Shown here in pieces: positions 1-7,098 of a DNA stretch of 64,000 nucleotides; positions within the stretch are counted from its first letter, which is position 1, and every line of letters starts with the position of its first letter. Origin of the DNA: Actinomadura citrea. Its GTDB lineage: Bacteria > Actinomycetota > Actinomycetes > Streptosporangiales > Streptosporangiaceae. Both the position numbers and the translations under genes were made by a program. Location: positions 2,294,001 through 2,358,000 of the forward strand of contig NZ_JACCBT010000001.1 in NCBI RefSeq assembly GCF_013409045.1, in the 5' to 3' direction. Below the pieces are notes generated by a model. That model worked only from the letters and a program-made list of their open reading frames with translations, had not been told where the DNA came from and searched no databases.

Positions 1-244
1 CGGCGGCGCGGGCTCGGCCAACGCGATGCGCGAGATCAAGTCCGGCGGCGGCGTGCTGGAGGCCACCGTCACCTACCCGCCGACGATGGCCGCGTCCGCG
101 ATCAAGCTGGGCCGGCTCATCGCGCAGGGCAAGGGCATGGCCGACCTGGTCGAGCTCCAGGTGCCCCAGTCGATCACGCTGGCCTCCGAGACGGTCGCCA
201 AGGACAACGTCGACACGTACATGCCGCTCGGCTTCGAGTCCTGA
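1..244 (+). CDS. Sugar ABC transporter substrate-binding protein, C-terminal fragment
   Basis: The frame is open from the window edge (codons in phase from base 2) and ends with TGA at 242-244, so only about the last 80 residues are visible. The segment around YPPTMAASAIKLGRLIAQGK, followed by a short beta-rich end (VELQVPQSITLASETV), is typical of the C-terminal lobe of periplasmic-binding-protein-type sugar receptors. Such proteins are extracellular lipoproteins that deliver sugar to an ABC permease. A strong hairpin follows directly, so this gene probably closes its operon. The downstream oxidoreductase and isomerase genes suggest a shared sugar or polyol pathway, which is inference. The exact ligand cannot be read from this fragment. 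Confidence 0.7.
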   Translation, partial: GGAGSANAMREIKSGGGVLEATVTYPPTMAASAIKLGRLIAQGKGMADLVELQVPQSITLASETVAKDNVDTYMPLGFES

Positions 245-256
245 GCGGCGGGGGCG

Positions 257-292
257 CCGGCGCGCCCGCCCCCCGGAGGGCGGGCGCGCCGG
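257..292 (+). terminator. Hairpin terminator after the ABC receptor gene
   Basis: A perfect 15-bp stem (257-271 with 278-292) closes on a 6-base loop, 13 bases after the stop codon. There is no T-run, as is common for actinobacterial terminators. It separates the transporter gene from the oxidoreductase gene at 349. Confidence 0.7.
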
Positions 293-348
293 TCCTCCGG
301 GGGGCCGGGGGCCGCCCCCGGAACACGACACAGAGAGGTGAGCTGAAC

Positions 349-1491
349 ATGACGACCGTCGGAGTCGGGATGGTCGGGCACGCGTTCATGGGACGCGCCC
401 ACTCCCAGGCGTGGCGCAGCGTGGGGCCGTTCTTCGGGCCGCCGCTGACGCCCGTCATGACCGCCCTGGCAGGACGTTCCGCCGATCGCGCCCGCGCCGC
501 CGCCGACGCGCTCGGCTGGGCGTCGGTGGAGACCGACTGGAAGGAGCTGCTCCGCCGCGACGACGTCCAGCTCGTCGACATCTGCACGCCGGGCGACAGC
601 CACGCCGAGATCGCGGTCGCCGCGCTCGACGCGGGCAAGCACGTCCTGTGCGAGAAGCCGCTCGCCAACTCCGTCGCGGAGGCCGAGGCGATGGCCGCCG
701 CCGCGGAGCGGGCGCGCGAGCGCGGCGTCCGGTCGATGGTCGGGTTCAACTACCGGCGCGTCCCCGCCGTCACCCTGGCCCGCAGGCTGGTGGACGAGGG
801 CCGCATCGGCGCCGTCCGGCACGTCCGGGCCCAGTACCTGCAGGACTGGCTGGCCGACCCCCGGGCGCCGTTCACCTGGCGGATGGACCGCGACCGGGCC
901 GGGACGGGCGCGCTCGGCGACATCGGTGCGCACATCATCGACACCGCGCAGTTCATCACCGGGCAGAACCTCGTCGGGGTGTCGGCGCTGCTGGACACGT
1001 TCGTCCCGGAACGCCCGGTCCCCGGCGGCGGGACGGCGCGCGTCACCGTGGACGACGCGGCCCTGTTCGTCGGGCGCACCGACGGGGGCGCGCTCGCCTC
1101 GTTCGAGGCCACCCGGTTCGCCACCGGCCGCAAGAACGCGCTGCGGATCGAGGTCAGCGGCTCCTCCGGCGCCCTGGCGTTCGACCTGGAGTCGCTGAAC
1201 GAGCTGTGGTTCTACGACCGCGACGAGGACGACGCCACCGCCGGTTTCCGCAGGATCGTCGTCACCGAGCCCGTCCACCCGTACACGGACCGGTGGTGGC
1301 CGCCCGGCCACATGCTGGGCTACGAGCACACGTTCACCCACCAGGCCGCCGACCTGCTCACCGCGATCGCGGACGGCACCGACCCGCGCCCGTCGTTCGC
1401 CGACGGCCTGCAGGTGCAGCGCGTCCTCGCCGCGGTCGCCGGCAGCGCGGAGTCCCGGTGCTGGGTCGACGTCGAAGGGAGCGAGTCATGA
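349..1491 (+). CDS. Gfo/Idh/MocA family NAD(P)-dependent oxidoreductase
   Basis: 380 residues. The N-terminal Rossmann fold starts with [15 protein letters not shown], and the family signature CEKPLANS (EKP lysine) lies near residue 105. The C-terminal half has the GFO/IDH alpha/beta domain, with HIIDTAQFI supplying the usual D-x3-H-like active-site region. Members oxidise or reduce sugars, inositols and their derivatives with NAD(P). The ATG at 349 follows GAGAGGTGAG. The stop overlaps the next start (ATGA), so it is translationally coupled to the TIM-barrel isomerase downstream. That pairing is typical of sugar or inositol catabolic units. The precise substrate is not determinable here. Confidence 0.9.
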   Translation: MTTVGVGMVGHAFMGRAHSQAWRSVGPFFGPPLTPVMTALAGRSADRARAAADALGWASVETDWKELLRRDDVQLVDICTPGDSHAEIAVAALDAGKHVLCEKPLANSVAEAEAMAAAAERARERGVRSMVGFNYRRVPAVTLARRLVDEGRIGAVRHVRAQYLQDWLADPRAPFTWRMDRDRAGTGALGDIGAHIIDTAQFITGQNLVGVSALLDTFVPERPVPGGGTARVTVDDAALFVGRTDGGALASFEATRFATGRKNALRIEVSGSSGALAFDLESLNELWFYDRDEDDATAGFRRIVVTEPVHPYTDRWWPPGHMLGYEHTFTHQAADLLTAIADGTDPRPSFADGLQVQRVLAAVAGSAESRCWVDVEGSES

Positions 1492-2492
1492 CACGACCGG
1501 TCACGCTGTTCACCGGACAGTGGGCGGACCTGCCGTTCGAGGAGGTCTGCCGGCTGGCGTCCGGCTGGGGCTACGAGGGCCTGGAGATCGCCTGCTGGGG
1601 CGACCACTTCGAGGTCGACAAGGCCCTCGCCGACGACGGCTACGTCCCGCGCAAGCTGGAGACGCTCGCCGAGCACGACCTCAAGGTGTGGGCGATCTCC
1701 AACCACCTCGTCGGGCAGGCCGTCTGCGACAACCCCGACGAGCGGCACCGGGCGATCCTGCCCGAGCGGATCTGGGGCGACGGGGAGCCCGAGGGCGTCC
1801 GCGGGCGCGCCGCCGCCGAGATCATGGACACCGCCCGCGCCGCCGCGCGGCTCGGCGTCGACACGGTGGTCGGGTTCACCGGCTCCTCGATCTGGCACAC
1901 GGTCGCGATGTTCCCGCCCACCCCCGAGGCGATGGTGGAGCGCGGCTACGCCGACTTCGCCGAACGCTGGAACCCGATCCTGGACGTGTTCGACGAGGTC
2001 GGCGTGCGGTTCGCGCACGAGGTGCACCCGAGCGAGATCGCCTACGACTACTGGACGACCGTCCGGACGCTGGAGGCGATCGGGCACCGTCCCGCCTTCG
2101 GGCTGAACTTCGACCCGTCCCACTTCGTGTGGCAGGAGCTCGACCCGGTCGGCTTCCTGTTCGACTTCCGCGACCGGATCTACCACGTCGACTGCAAGGA
2201 CACCAAGGTCCGCACCGGAGACGGCCGCCGTGGGCGCCTGTCGTCCCACCTGCCGTGGGCGGACCTGCGGCGGGGGTGGGACTTCATCTCCACCGGCCGC
2301 GGCGACGTCCCGTGGGAGGACGTCTTCCGCGCCCTCAACGCGATCGGCTACGCCGGCCCGATCTCGGTCGAGTGGGAGGACGCCGGAATGGACCGCCTCC
2401 AAGGCGCCCCCGAGGCCCTGCAGTTCGTCCGCGCCCTCAACACCATGGAACCCCCCACCACCGCATTCGATTCGGCGTTCTCCTCCGAGTGA
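1488..2492 (+). CDS. Sugar phosphate isomerase/epimerase-like TIM-barrel protein
   Basis: 334 residues of the xylose-isomerase-like TIM-barrel superfamily (AP endonuclease 2 type). Metal-ligand-type segments are visible: FAHEVHPSE (Glu/His), [11 protein letters not shown] (Asp/His), YHVDCKDTK and a terminal SVEWED glutamate. Family members isomerise or epimerise keto-sugars and inosose derivatives using a divalent metal. The ATG start overlaps the preceding stop by four bases, indicating an operon with the oxidoreductase. It ends 20 bases before a convergent gene, with no clear hairpin between them. The substrate is unknown; inositol-type or rare-sugar turnover is the most natural guess. Confidence 0.88.
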   Translation: MTRPVTLFTGQWADLPFEEVCRLASGWGYEGLEIACWGDHFEVDKALADDGYVPRKLETLAEHDLKVWAISNHLVGQAVCDNPDERHRAILPERIWGDGEPEGVRGRAAAEIMDTARAAARLGVDTVVGFTGSSIWHTVAMFPPTPEAMVERGYADFAERWNPILDVFDEVGVRFAHEVHPSEIAYDYWTTVRTLEAIGHRPAFGLNFDPSHFVWQELDPVGFLFDFRDRIYHVDCKDTKVRTGDGRRGRLSSHLPWADLRRGWDFISTGRGDVPWEDVFRALNAIGYAGPISVEWEDAGMDRLQGAPEALQFVRALNTMEPPTTAFDSAFSSE

Positions 2493-2512
2493 GCCTGCGG
2501 TGTGCCGTTCTC

Positions 2513-3364
2513 TCAGGGGGCGGGGCGGGCGCCTAGGGTGCGGGGGGCGTGGGCGGTCACGAAGCTTTCCAGCTCGGATGCCGTGACGCCCATGGGCGGG
2601 ACGACGATGAGCCGGTCCGCGCCCAGCTCGGCGTAGTCGCGGACGGACCCGGCGTCCGGGAGGCGGGGCGGGCTGATCGAGACGTGCAGGGGATCGCGGC
2701 CCGCCTCGGCGGTGAGGGTCCGCAGCCGTGCGATCGTCTCCGCGGCGGCCCGGCGTCCGAGCATCCACCCGTACCAGCCGTCGGCGTGCCGGGCGGCCCG
2801 GCGCAGCGCCGCGGGGCTGTGGCCGCCCGCCACGACGGGGATCGGCCGCTGCACGGGCCGCGGGTGGGCGTCCACGCCCGCGAAGTCGACGTGGCGGCCG
2901 TGGAAGGCCGGTTCGTCGTCGTACCAGAGGGACCGCATCGCCGCGAGGTACTCGTCGGCGCGGGCTCCGCGCCCTTCCGGCGGGACGCCGACCGCGCGCA
3001 TCTCCGGCTCCAGGTATCCGGCGGCCATGCCGAAGACGAGCCTGCCCCGGCTGAGCACGTCGAGGCTGGCGAGCTGCTTGGCGAGGACCAGCGGGTTGCG
3101 CTGCGGCAGGACGACGACCCCGGTGCCGAGCGCGATGCGCTCGGTGCGGCCGGCGAGGTGGGCGAGGGCGATCAGCGGGTCCAGGAAGGGCGCGTCCGGC
3201 TCGGCGGGGGAGGGCGCGACGCGCGGGCGCGGCAGCACGACGTGGTCGCCGGCCCAGACCGAGTCGTAACCGAGGTCCTCGGCCAGGGCGGCGATCCGGG
3301 CGGCGACGTGCGGATCGGCGCAGGCGTGCAGGTTGACGGCGAAGAGCCCGAGAGTAGGTGCCAT
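2513..3364 (-). CDS. LLM-class F420-dependent oxidoreductase
   Basis: 283 residues with the luciferase-like monooxygenase barrel: LGYDSVWAGDHVVLP at strand 2, RIALGTGVVVLPQRNPLVLA, and SRGRLVFGMAAGYLEPE at the flavin-binding site. Actinobacterial members with this layout usually use coenzyme F420 rather than FMN. The substrate cannot be assigned. The ATG at 3364 has no Shine-Dalgarno but lies just downstream of an AT-rich stretch, so a leaderless transcript is possible. It is divergent from a MarR regulator 80 bases away, which may control it; that link is inferred from position only. Confidence 0.85.
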   Translation of the reverse strand: MAPTLGLFAVNLHACADPHVAARIAALAEDLGYDSVWAGDHVVLPRPRVAPSPAEPDAPFLDPLIALAHLAGRTERIALGTGVVVLPQRNPLVLAKQLASLDVLSRGRLVFGMAAGYLEPEMRAVGVPPEGRGARADEYLAAMRSLWYDDEPAFHGRHVDFAGVDAHPRPVQRPIPVVAGGHSPAALRRAARHADGWYGWMLGRRAAAETIARLRTLTAEAGRDPLHVSISPPRLPDAGSVRDYAELGADRLIVVPPMGVTASELESFVTAHAPRTLGARPAP

Positions 3365-3444
3365 TCGTAGATAATCGAACTTTTCTATGATCGAGTCAAC
3401 CGATGGTCGAACGGATATACCCTGCTGCCATGGCGGAGGGTTCC

Positions 3445-3915
3445 ATGCGCGACGGGCTGCCGGAGGGGCTCGCGGCCCTGGCGGGCTTCCAGCTGTCCAA
3501 GTGCGGGTGGTGGCTGGAGCAGCGGCTGGAGGAGGAGCTGGAGCCGCTCGGGATCCGGGTGCGGCACTTCCTGGTGCTGGCGATGCTCAGCACGTCCGAG
3601 ACGCTGTCGCAGCAGGAGATGGCCGACTACCTGCTGCTCGATCCCACGCTGATGGTCGGGCTCGTGGACGACCTGGAGGCGCGCGGCCTCTGCGAACGCG
3701 CCCGCGACCCGCGCGACCGGCGGCGGTACCGCGTCCGCATCACCGAGGACGGTCGCGCCCTGCACCGGCGGGCCCGCGCCCTGGCCGACGCGGTGGGCGC
3801 GGACGTCTTCGGCCCGCTGTCGGACGGCGAGCTGAGCATCGTGGTCCGGGCGATCGGCCGGGTCATGGAGCCGTTCTGGGCCGAGCAGGCGGTGCGCCCG
3901 CGCCGCAAGCGGTGA
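3445..3915 (+). CDS. MarR family transcriptional regulator
   Basis: 156 residues from the ATG at 3445, which follows GGAGGG; earlier in-frame ATGs at 3403 and 3430 lack a ribosome-binding site. The winged-helix core is clear: LSQQEMADYLLLDPTLMVGL as the recognition region, LEARGLCERARDPRDRRRYR as the wing with the DxRxxR-type motif, then the C-terminal dimerisation helix. MarR proteins usually repress a neighbouring gene and respond to small aromatic ligands. The divergent F420-type oxidoreductase is the obvious candidate target. The effector is unknown. Confidence 0.9.
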   Translation: MRDGLPEGLAALAGFQLSKCGWWLEQRLEEELEPLGIRVRHFLVLAMLSTSETLSQQEMADYLLLDPTLMVGLVDDLEARGLCERARDPRDRRRYRVRITEDGRALHRRARALADAVGADVFGPLSDGELSIVVRAIGRVMEPFWAEQAVRPRRKR

Positions 3916-3924
3916 GGCCCGCGG

Positions 3925-4623
3925 TCAGGGGAGGGCGCGGAAGTCGGCGAAGTCGAAGCCGGGGGAGACGACGCAGCTGACCAGGACCTCCTCGTCCCCG
4001 GCGGGGCGGGCGGCCTGCCAGGCGCCGGGCGGGACGATGGCCTGCGGCACCTGCCCGCCCGCCACGTCCGCGCCGAGCGTGACGGTCTCGGGCGTCCGCG
4101 ACGGCCGGTCGCCGTCCCCGCCGAGGAACAGCGTCAGCGGGCCCCCGGAGTGCCACAGCCACAGCTCCGCCGACCGGACGGCGTGCCAGATCGACTCCTC
4201 GCCGGGCGGCAGCAGGAAGTAGATCGCGGTGGCGGCCGCCCGCTCGCCCGGGTAGCCGTCCGGCGTGAACGCCGCGTCCGACCGCCACGTCTCCCGGTAC
4301 CAGCCGCCCTCCGGATGCGGCAGCAGGTCCAGCGCCTCGGCGGTCGCCGGCCGGTCCAGGACCGCGACGTGCCGGCCGTCGGGGCCGCGCCGCAGGTAGC
4401 GGACGCGGGAGGCGGTCGTGCGGTCGATCACGCCGCGCGCCGGCACGGCGCCGGGGGCCGGGTCCAGGGTGACGGCGACGAGCAGGCCGCCGGTGAACTC
4501 CCGGTCGGCGACGGCCAGCAGCCCGGGCTCGTCGTCCGGCGCCCACACGGCCCCCGCCTCCCGCAGGACGAAACGGGGATCGGACCGGACCCGCCAGGCG
4601 TCGAGCGTCGTGAGCAGCAGCAC
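3925..4623 (-). CDS. Cupin protein of the DUF985 (Cupin_5) family with an N-terminal extension
   Basis: 232 residues. The second half carries the DUF985 hallmark LLPHPEGGWYRETWRS, the strand AATAIYFLLPPGEESIWHAV, and a WLWHSGGPLTLFLGG cupin core, ending with SCVVSPGFDFADF. The family is structurally a cupin with no settled biochemical role. The first 95 residues are not part of the usual domain (about 140-150 residues) and look like a separate small fold. The start is a GTG at 4623 with only a weak ribosome site. It is transcribed in line with the oxidoreductase upstream (4633-5607), 9 bases apart, so the two probably share an mRNA. Confidence 0.8.
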   Translation of the reverse strand: MLLLTTLDAWRVRSDPRFVLREAGAVWAPDDEPGLLAVADREFTGGLLVAVTLDPAPGAVPARGVIDRTTASRVRYLRRGPDGRHVAVLDRPATAEALDLLPHPEGGWYRETWRSDAAFTPDGYPGERAAATAIYFLLPPGEESIWHAVRSAELWLWHSGGPLTLFLGGDGDRPSRTPETVTLGADVAGGQVPQAIVPPGAWQAARPAGDEEVLVSCVVSPGFDFADFRALP

Positions 4624-4632
4624 GCTCCGAGC

Positions 4633-5607
4633 CTAGACCGTCAGGACGATCTTGCCGGTGACGCGGCCGGTCTCGCCGCGCTCGTGCGCCCTCGCCGCCT
4701 CCTCCAGCGGGAAGACCGAGTCGATCTCGGCGCGCAGCTCCCCGGCCTCGGCGAGCGCGGCGATCCGCGTCAGCGCGTGGTGGTCGGGCTCGACGAGCAG
4801 GGTCTCCGCGCGGACGTCGGCGGCGTCCATGTCGGTGAGCCTGCTGAGCACGAGCGACACCAGCGTCCCGCCCGGCCGCAGCACCCGCAGCGAGCGCGGC
4901 CCGTAGTCGCCGCCGATCGTGTCGAGCACGATGTCGGCGTCCTCGACGACGTCCGCGAAGTCGACGGCGCGGTAGTCGATCGCCTCGTCCACGCCGAGCC
5001 CGCGCAGGAAGGCGTGCTTGCCTTCGCTCGCCGTCCCGATCACGTAGGCGCCGTGCGCCTTGGCGATCTGCACCGCCAGATGCCCGACCCCGCCCGCCGC
5101 CGCATGGATCAGCACCCGCTGGCCCTCGCGCACCCCGGCGGTGTCGACCAGCGCCTGCCAGGCGGTCAGCGCGGCCAGCGGCAGGGCCCCGGCCTGCACA
5201 TGGTCGAGGACGGACGGCTTGGCGGCGAACGTCCGGGACGGCGCCGCGACGTACTCGGCGTGGGACCCGGCCCCGAACGGATACCGGAGCATCCCGAAGA
5301 CCTCGTCGCCCGGCTTGTGCAGCGTCACGCCCACGCCGACCTTCTCCACCACGCCGGAGACGTCCCAGCCCAGGGTGAACGGGGGGTCGCCGAGGAAACC
5401 GCCGCCCGCCCGGTGCTTCCAGTCGGTGGGGTTCACCCCCGCCGCCCGCACCCGGACCAGCACTTCCGTGGGCCCCGGCTCCGGCCGCTCGACCTCGACC
5501 ACCCCGAGCACCTCGGGCCCGCCGAGGACGTCCTGCCGGACCGCGCGCATTTTCTCGGTGCGCATTTTCTCGGTGCGCGTTCTTTCGGTGCGAGTCTTCT
5601 CCGTCAT
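4633..5607 (-). CDS. NADP-dependent zinc-type quinone oxidoreductase (MDR family)
   Basis: 324 residues of the medium-chain reductase fold without the structural-zinc cysteines. It has the GroES-like N-domain (VRAAGVNPTDWKHRAGG, LGWDVSGVVEKVG) and the Rossmann motif VLIHAAAGGVGHLAVQIAKA near residue 155. This is the crotonase/quinone-reductase branch, which reduces alpha,beta-unsaturated carbonyls or quinones with NADPH. The first 20 residues are a pentapeptide repeat (TEKTR/TERTR/TEKMR/TEKMR) encoded by tandem 15-bp units. The domain proper begins at MRAVRQD, so the true start may be one of the internal ATGs. It lies upstream of the DUF985 gene, probably in one operon. Confidence 0.88.
   Translation of the reverse strand: MTEKTRTERTRTEKMRTEKMRAVRQDVLGGPEVLGVVEVERPEPGPTEVLVRVRAAGVNPTDWKHRAGGGFLGDPPFTLGWDVSGVVEKVGVGVTLHKPGDEVFGMLRYPFGAGSHAEYVAAPSRTFAAKPSVLDHVQAGALPLAALTAWQALVDTAGVREGQRVLIHAAAGGVGHLAVQIAKAHGAYVIGTASEGKHAFLRGLGVDEAIDYRAVDFADVVEDADIVLDTIGGDYGPRSLRVLRPGGTLVSLVLSRLTDMDAADVRAETLLVEPDHHALTRIAALAEAGELRAEIDSVFPLEEAARAHERGETGRVTGKIVLTV
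5546..5605. repeat. Four tandem 15-bp units at the 5' end of the oxidoreductase gene
   Basis: Units run 5546-5560, 5561-5575, 5576-5590 and 5591-5605. The first two are identical (CGCATTTTCTCGGTG), and the third and fourth drift by a few bases. Read on the minus strand they encode successive five-residue blocks at the protein's N-terminus. Fifteen bases keep the frame, so copy number can change without breaking the gene. Several units contain an in-frame ATG. Confidence 0.85.
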
Positions 5608-5630
5608 GGGACGTAGAACCGCGCCGCCGG

Positions 5631-6215
5631 CTAGTCCATTTCGGAGAGGCGCGCCGGGTCGAAGGAGATCGGGTAGGGGCGGTCCAGGGTGACGGTCTCG
5701 CCGGAGCGCGCCTTGCCGGCCACCTCGTAGCGGCCGTCCTGGAGCTCCAGCAGGGTGACGGCGGGACGCGGCTCCAGGTCGACGAGCCAGTAGTGCGGGA
5801 TGCCGGTCGCGGCGTACTCCTCCACCTTGCGGACGCGGTCGATCTGCTCGTTGACCGTGCGCGGCGTGACGACCTCGGCGACCAGGAGGAGGTCGGGGCC
5901 GTAGTAGGTGCGGGTCTGGCGTTCGAGCGCCGCGCGGGCCACGTCCCGGGCGACGACGAAGACGTCCGGCTTGCGGACGCCCGCCGGGGTCGTGACGTCC
6001 TGCGGCGCGCCGGCGACGTGCACGTCGGCGTCCGCCTGCCGGGCCGCCTCCTTCAGGACCGTCTTGAGCTGCACGGCCGCGTGGTCGTGCCACACGTCGC
6101 CGGGCAGCTCGTTGAGCCAGCCGTCGGCGAGCTCGTAGCGGCGGCCCTCCTCAGGGAGCGCGTCCAGGTCGTACAGCGTGTACGGACCGTGCGCACGGCC
6201 GACCGTCCCGCCCAT
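5631..6215 (-). CDS. Uma2 family (DUF820) PD-(D/E)XK nuclease-like protein
   Basis: 194 residues from the ATG at 6215, which has a strong GAGGGGGA ribosome site. The restriction-endonuclease-like core is visible: RKPDVFVV supplies the PD aspartate, LLLVAEVVTP the acidic residue, and IDRVRKVEEYAATGIPHYWL the lysine and the family's signature turn. Uma2 proteins are abundant in actinobacteria and cyanobacteria, usually many per genome, with no proven role; a mobile-element-linked nuclease function has been proposed. Nothing mobile is next to this copy. Confidence 0.88.
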   Translation of the reverse strand: MGGTVGRAHGPYTLYDLDALPEEGRRYELADGWLNELPGDVWHDHAAVQLKTVLKEAARQADADVHVAGAPQDVTTPAGVRKPDVFVVARDVARAALERQTRTYYGPDLLLVAEVVTPRTVNEQIDRVRKVEEYAATGIPHYWLVDLEPRPAVTLLELQDGRYEVAGKARSGETVTLDRPYPISFDPARLSEMD

Positions 6216-6340
6216 GGACCGTTCCCCCTCACCTCGATGAACGGGCTGATCCGAATCTACTGGACGGCCGTCCGGAAAGGGCGCAGCCATGATCGCGCGT
6301 CGGGATGCGGACGAATGTCTCGAAAGCCGAGCGGCGGCGA

Positions 6341-6363
6341 GTTAAGATACATCGCGTCTTGAC
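6341..6363. promoter_or_regulatory. Imperfect inverted repeat upstream of the DUF1707 gene
   Basis: GTTAAGA-N9-TCTTGAC (6 of 7 positions symmetric) contains a TAAGAT -10-like element. A CCCTCCAG/CTGGAGGG hairpin (6363-6381) follows in the leader. Repressor binding is an inference from symmetry and position, about 60 bases before the ATG. Confidence 0.35.
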
Positions 6364-6421
6364 CCTCCAGCCGCTGGAGGGGCCAGGCTGTCGAGGCGGA
6401 AACGCCCGAAGGAGAGATGCG

Positions 6422-6985
6422 ATGAGCGTCGAGCAAGACCGCGCCGCGCCTGCCGTGCGCGCCTCGGACCGCGACCGTGACGAGCTGCTCGTCCGGCTCC
6501 ACACGGCCTTCGCCGAGGGGCGGCTGAGCGAAGCCGAGCTGGACGAGCGCATCGAGCTGGCGCTGGCCGCGCGCACCTACGACGACCTGGGCGCGCTGGT
6601 CGCCGACCTGCCGGCCGGGAGGGTCGCCCGCGACGAGAGCGGGAAGGCGCCCGCCGGCCGGTTCCAGGTCGCCTACAAGGGGTCGGTGGCGAAGGCCGGG
6701 CGCTGGCGGCTGCCCGAACGGTTCACCACCGTCGTCTACAAGGGGACGGGCCTGCTCGACCTCCGCGACGCCGACCTGGACGGGGAGGTCACGACCCTGT
6801 GGGTGCTCGCCTACAAGTCCACCGTGCAGATCATCGTTCCGCCGGGAGTGCGCGTGGAGGCGGACGGCGTGGGCGTGTCCGCCGAGGTCTACGGCGCCCC
6901 TCCGAGCGGCGCGCCGGTCCTGCGCGTCAAGGGCTACGCCTACAAGGGAGCGATCGAAGCGAAAGATCGGCCATCTCGGGCGTGA
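6422..6985 (+). CDS. DUF1707 domain protein with a C-terminal LiaF-like beta domain
   Basis: 187 residues, starting at the ATG at 6422 after AAGGAGAG. Residues about 12-64 form the DUF1707 helical module (RASDRDRDELLVRLHTAFAE, GRLSEAELDERI). The second half is a beta-solenoid-like stretch with repeated YKG/YKS motifs (VAYKGSV, VVYKGTG, LAYKSTV, YAYKGAI). This resembles the cell-wall-active-antibiotic-response (LiaF/DUF2154) domain. No transmembrane helix is visible, so it is probably cytoplasmic. DUF1707 proteins are common in actinomycetes and usually linked to envelope stress; the role here is unknown. Confidence 0.82.
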   Translation: MSVEQDRAAPAVRASDRDRDELLVRLHTAFAEGRLSEAELDERIELALAARTYDDLGALVADLPAGRVARDESGKAPAGRFQVAYKGSVAKAGRWRLPERFTTVVYKGTGLLDLRDADLDGEVTTLWVLAYKSTVQIIVPPGVRVEADGVGVSAEVYGAPPSGAPVLRVKGYAYKGAIEAKDRPSRA

Positions 6986-7098
6986 GGTGATAGAACGCTC
7001 CCGCGGCCCCCATCGGCCGCCGTTCACGCGGATGTCAGTACAAGGGGCCCCGTGGCGCGATTTGATGGTGACTCGACAGGGACCGTGAAGGAGCGCGT

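Noticed and set aside
5546..5605. CRISPR-like repeat
   Set aside because: The units are contiguous with no spacers, only 15 bp, and encode in-frame pentapeptides.
6363..6381. Riboswitch in the DUF1707 leader
   Set aside because: Only one short hairpin is present; no recognised aptamer features.
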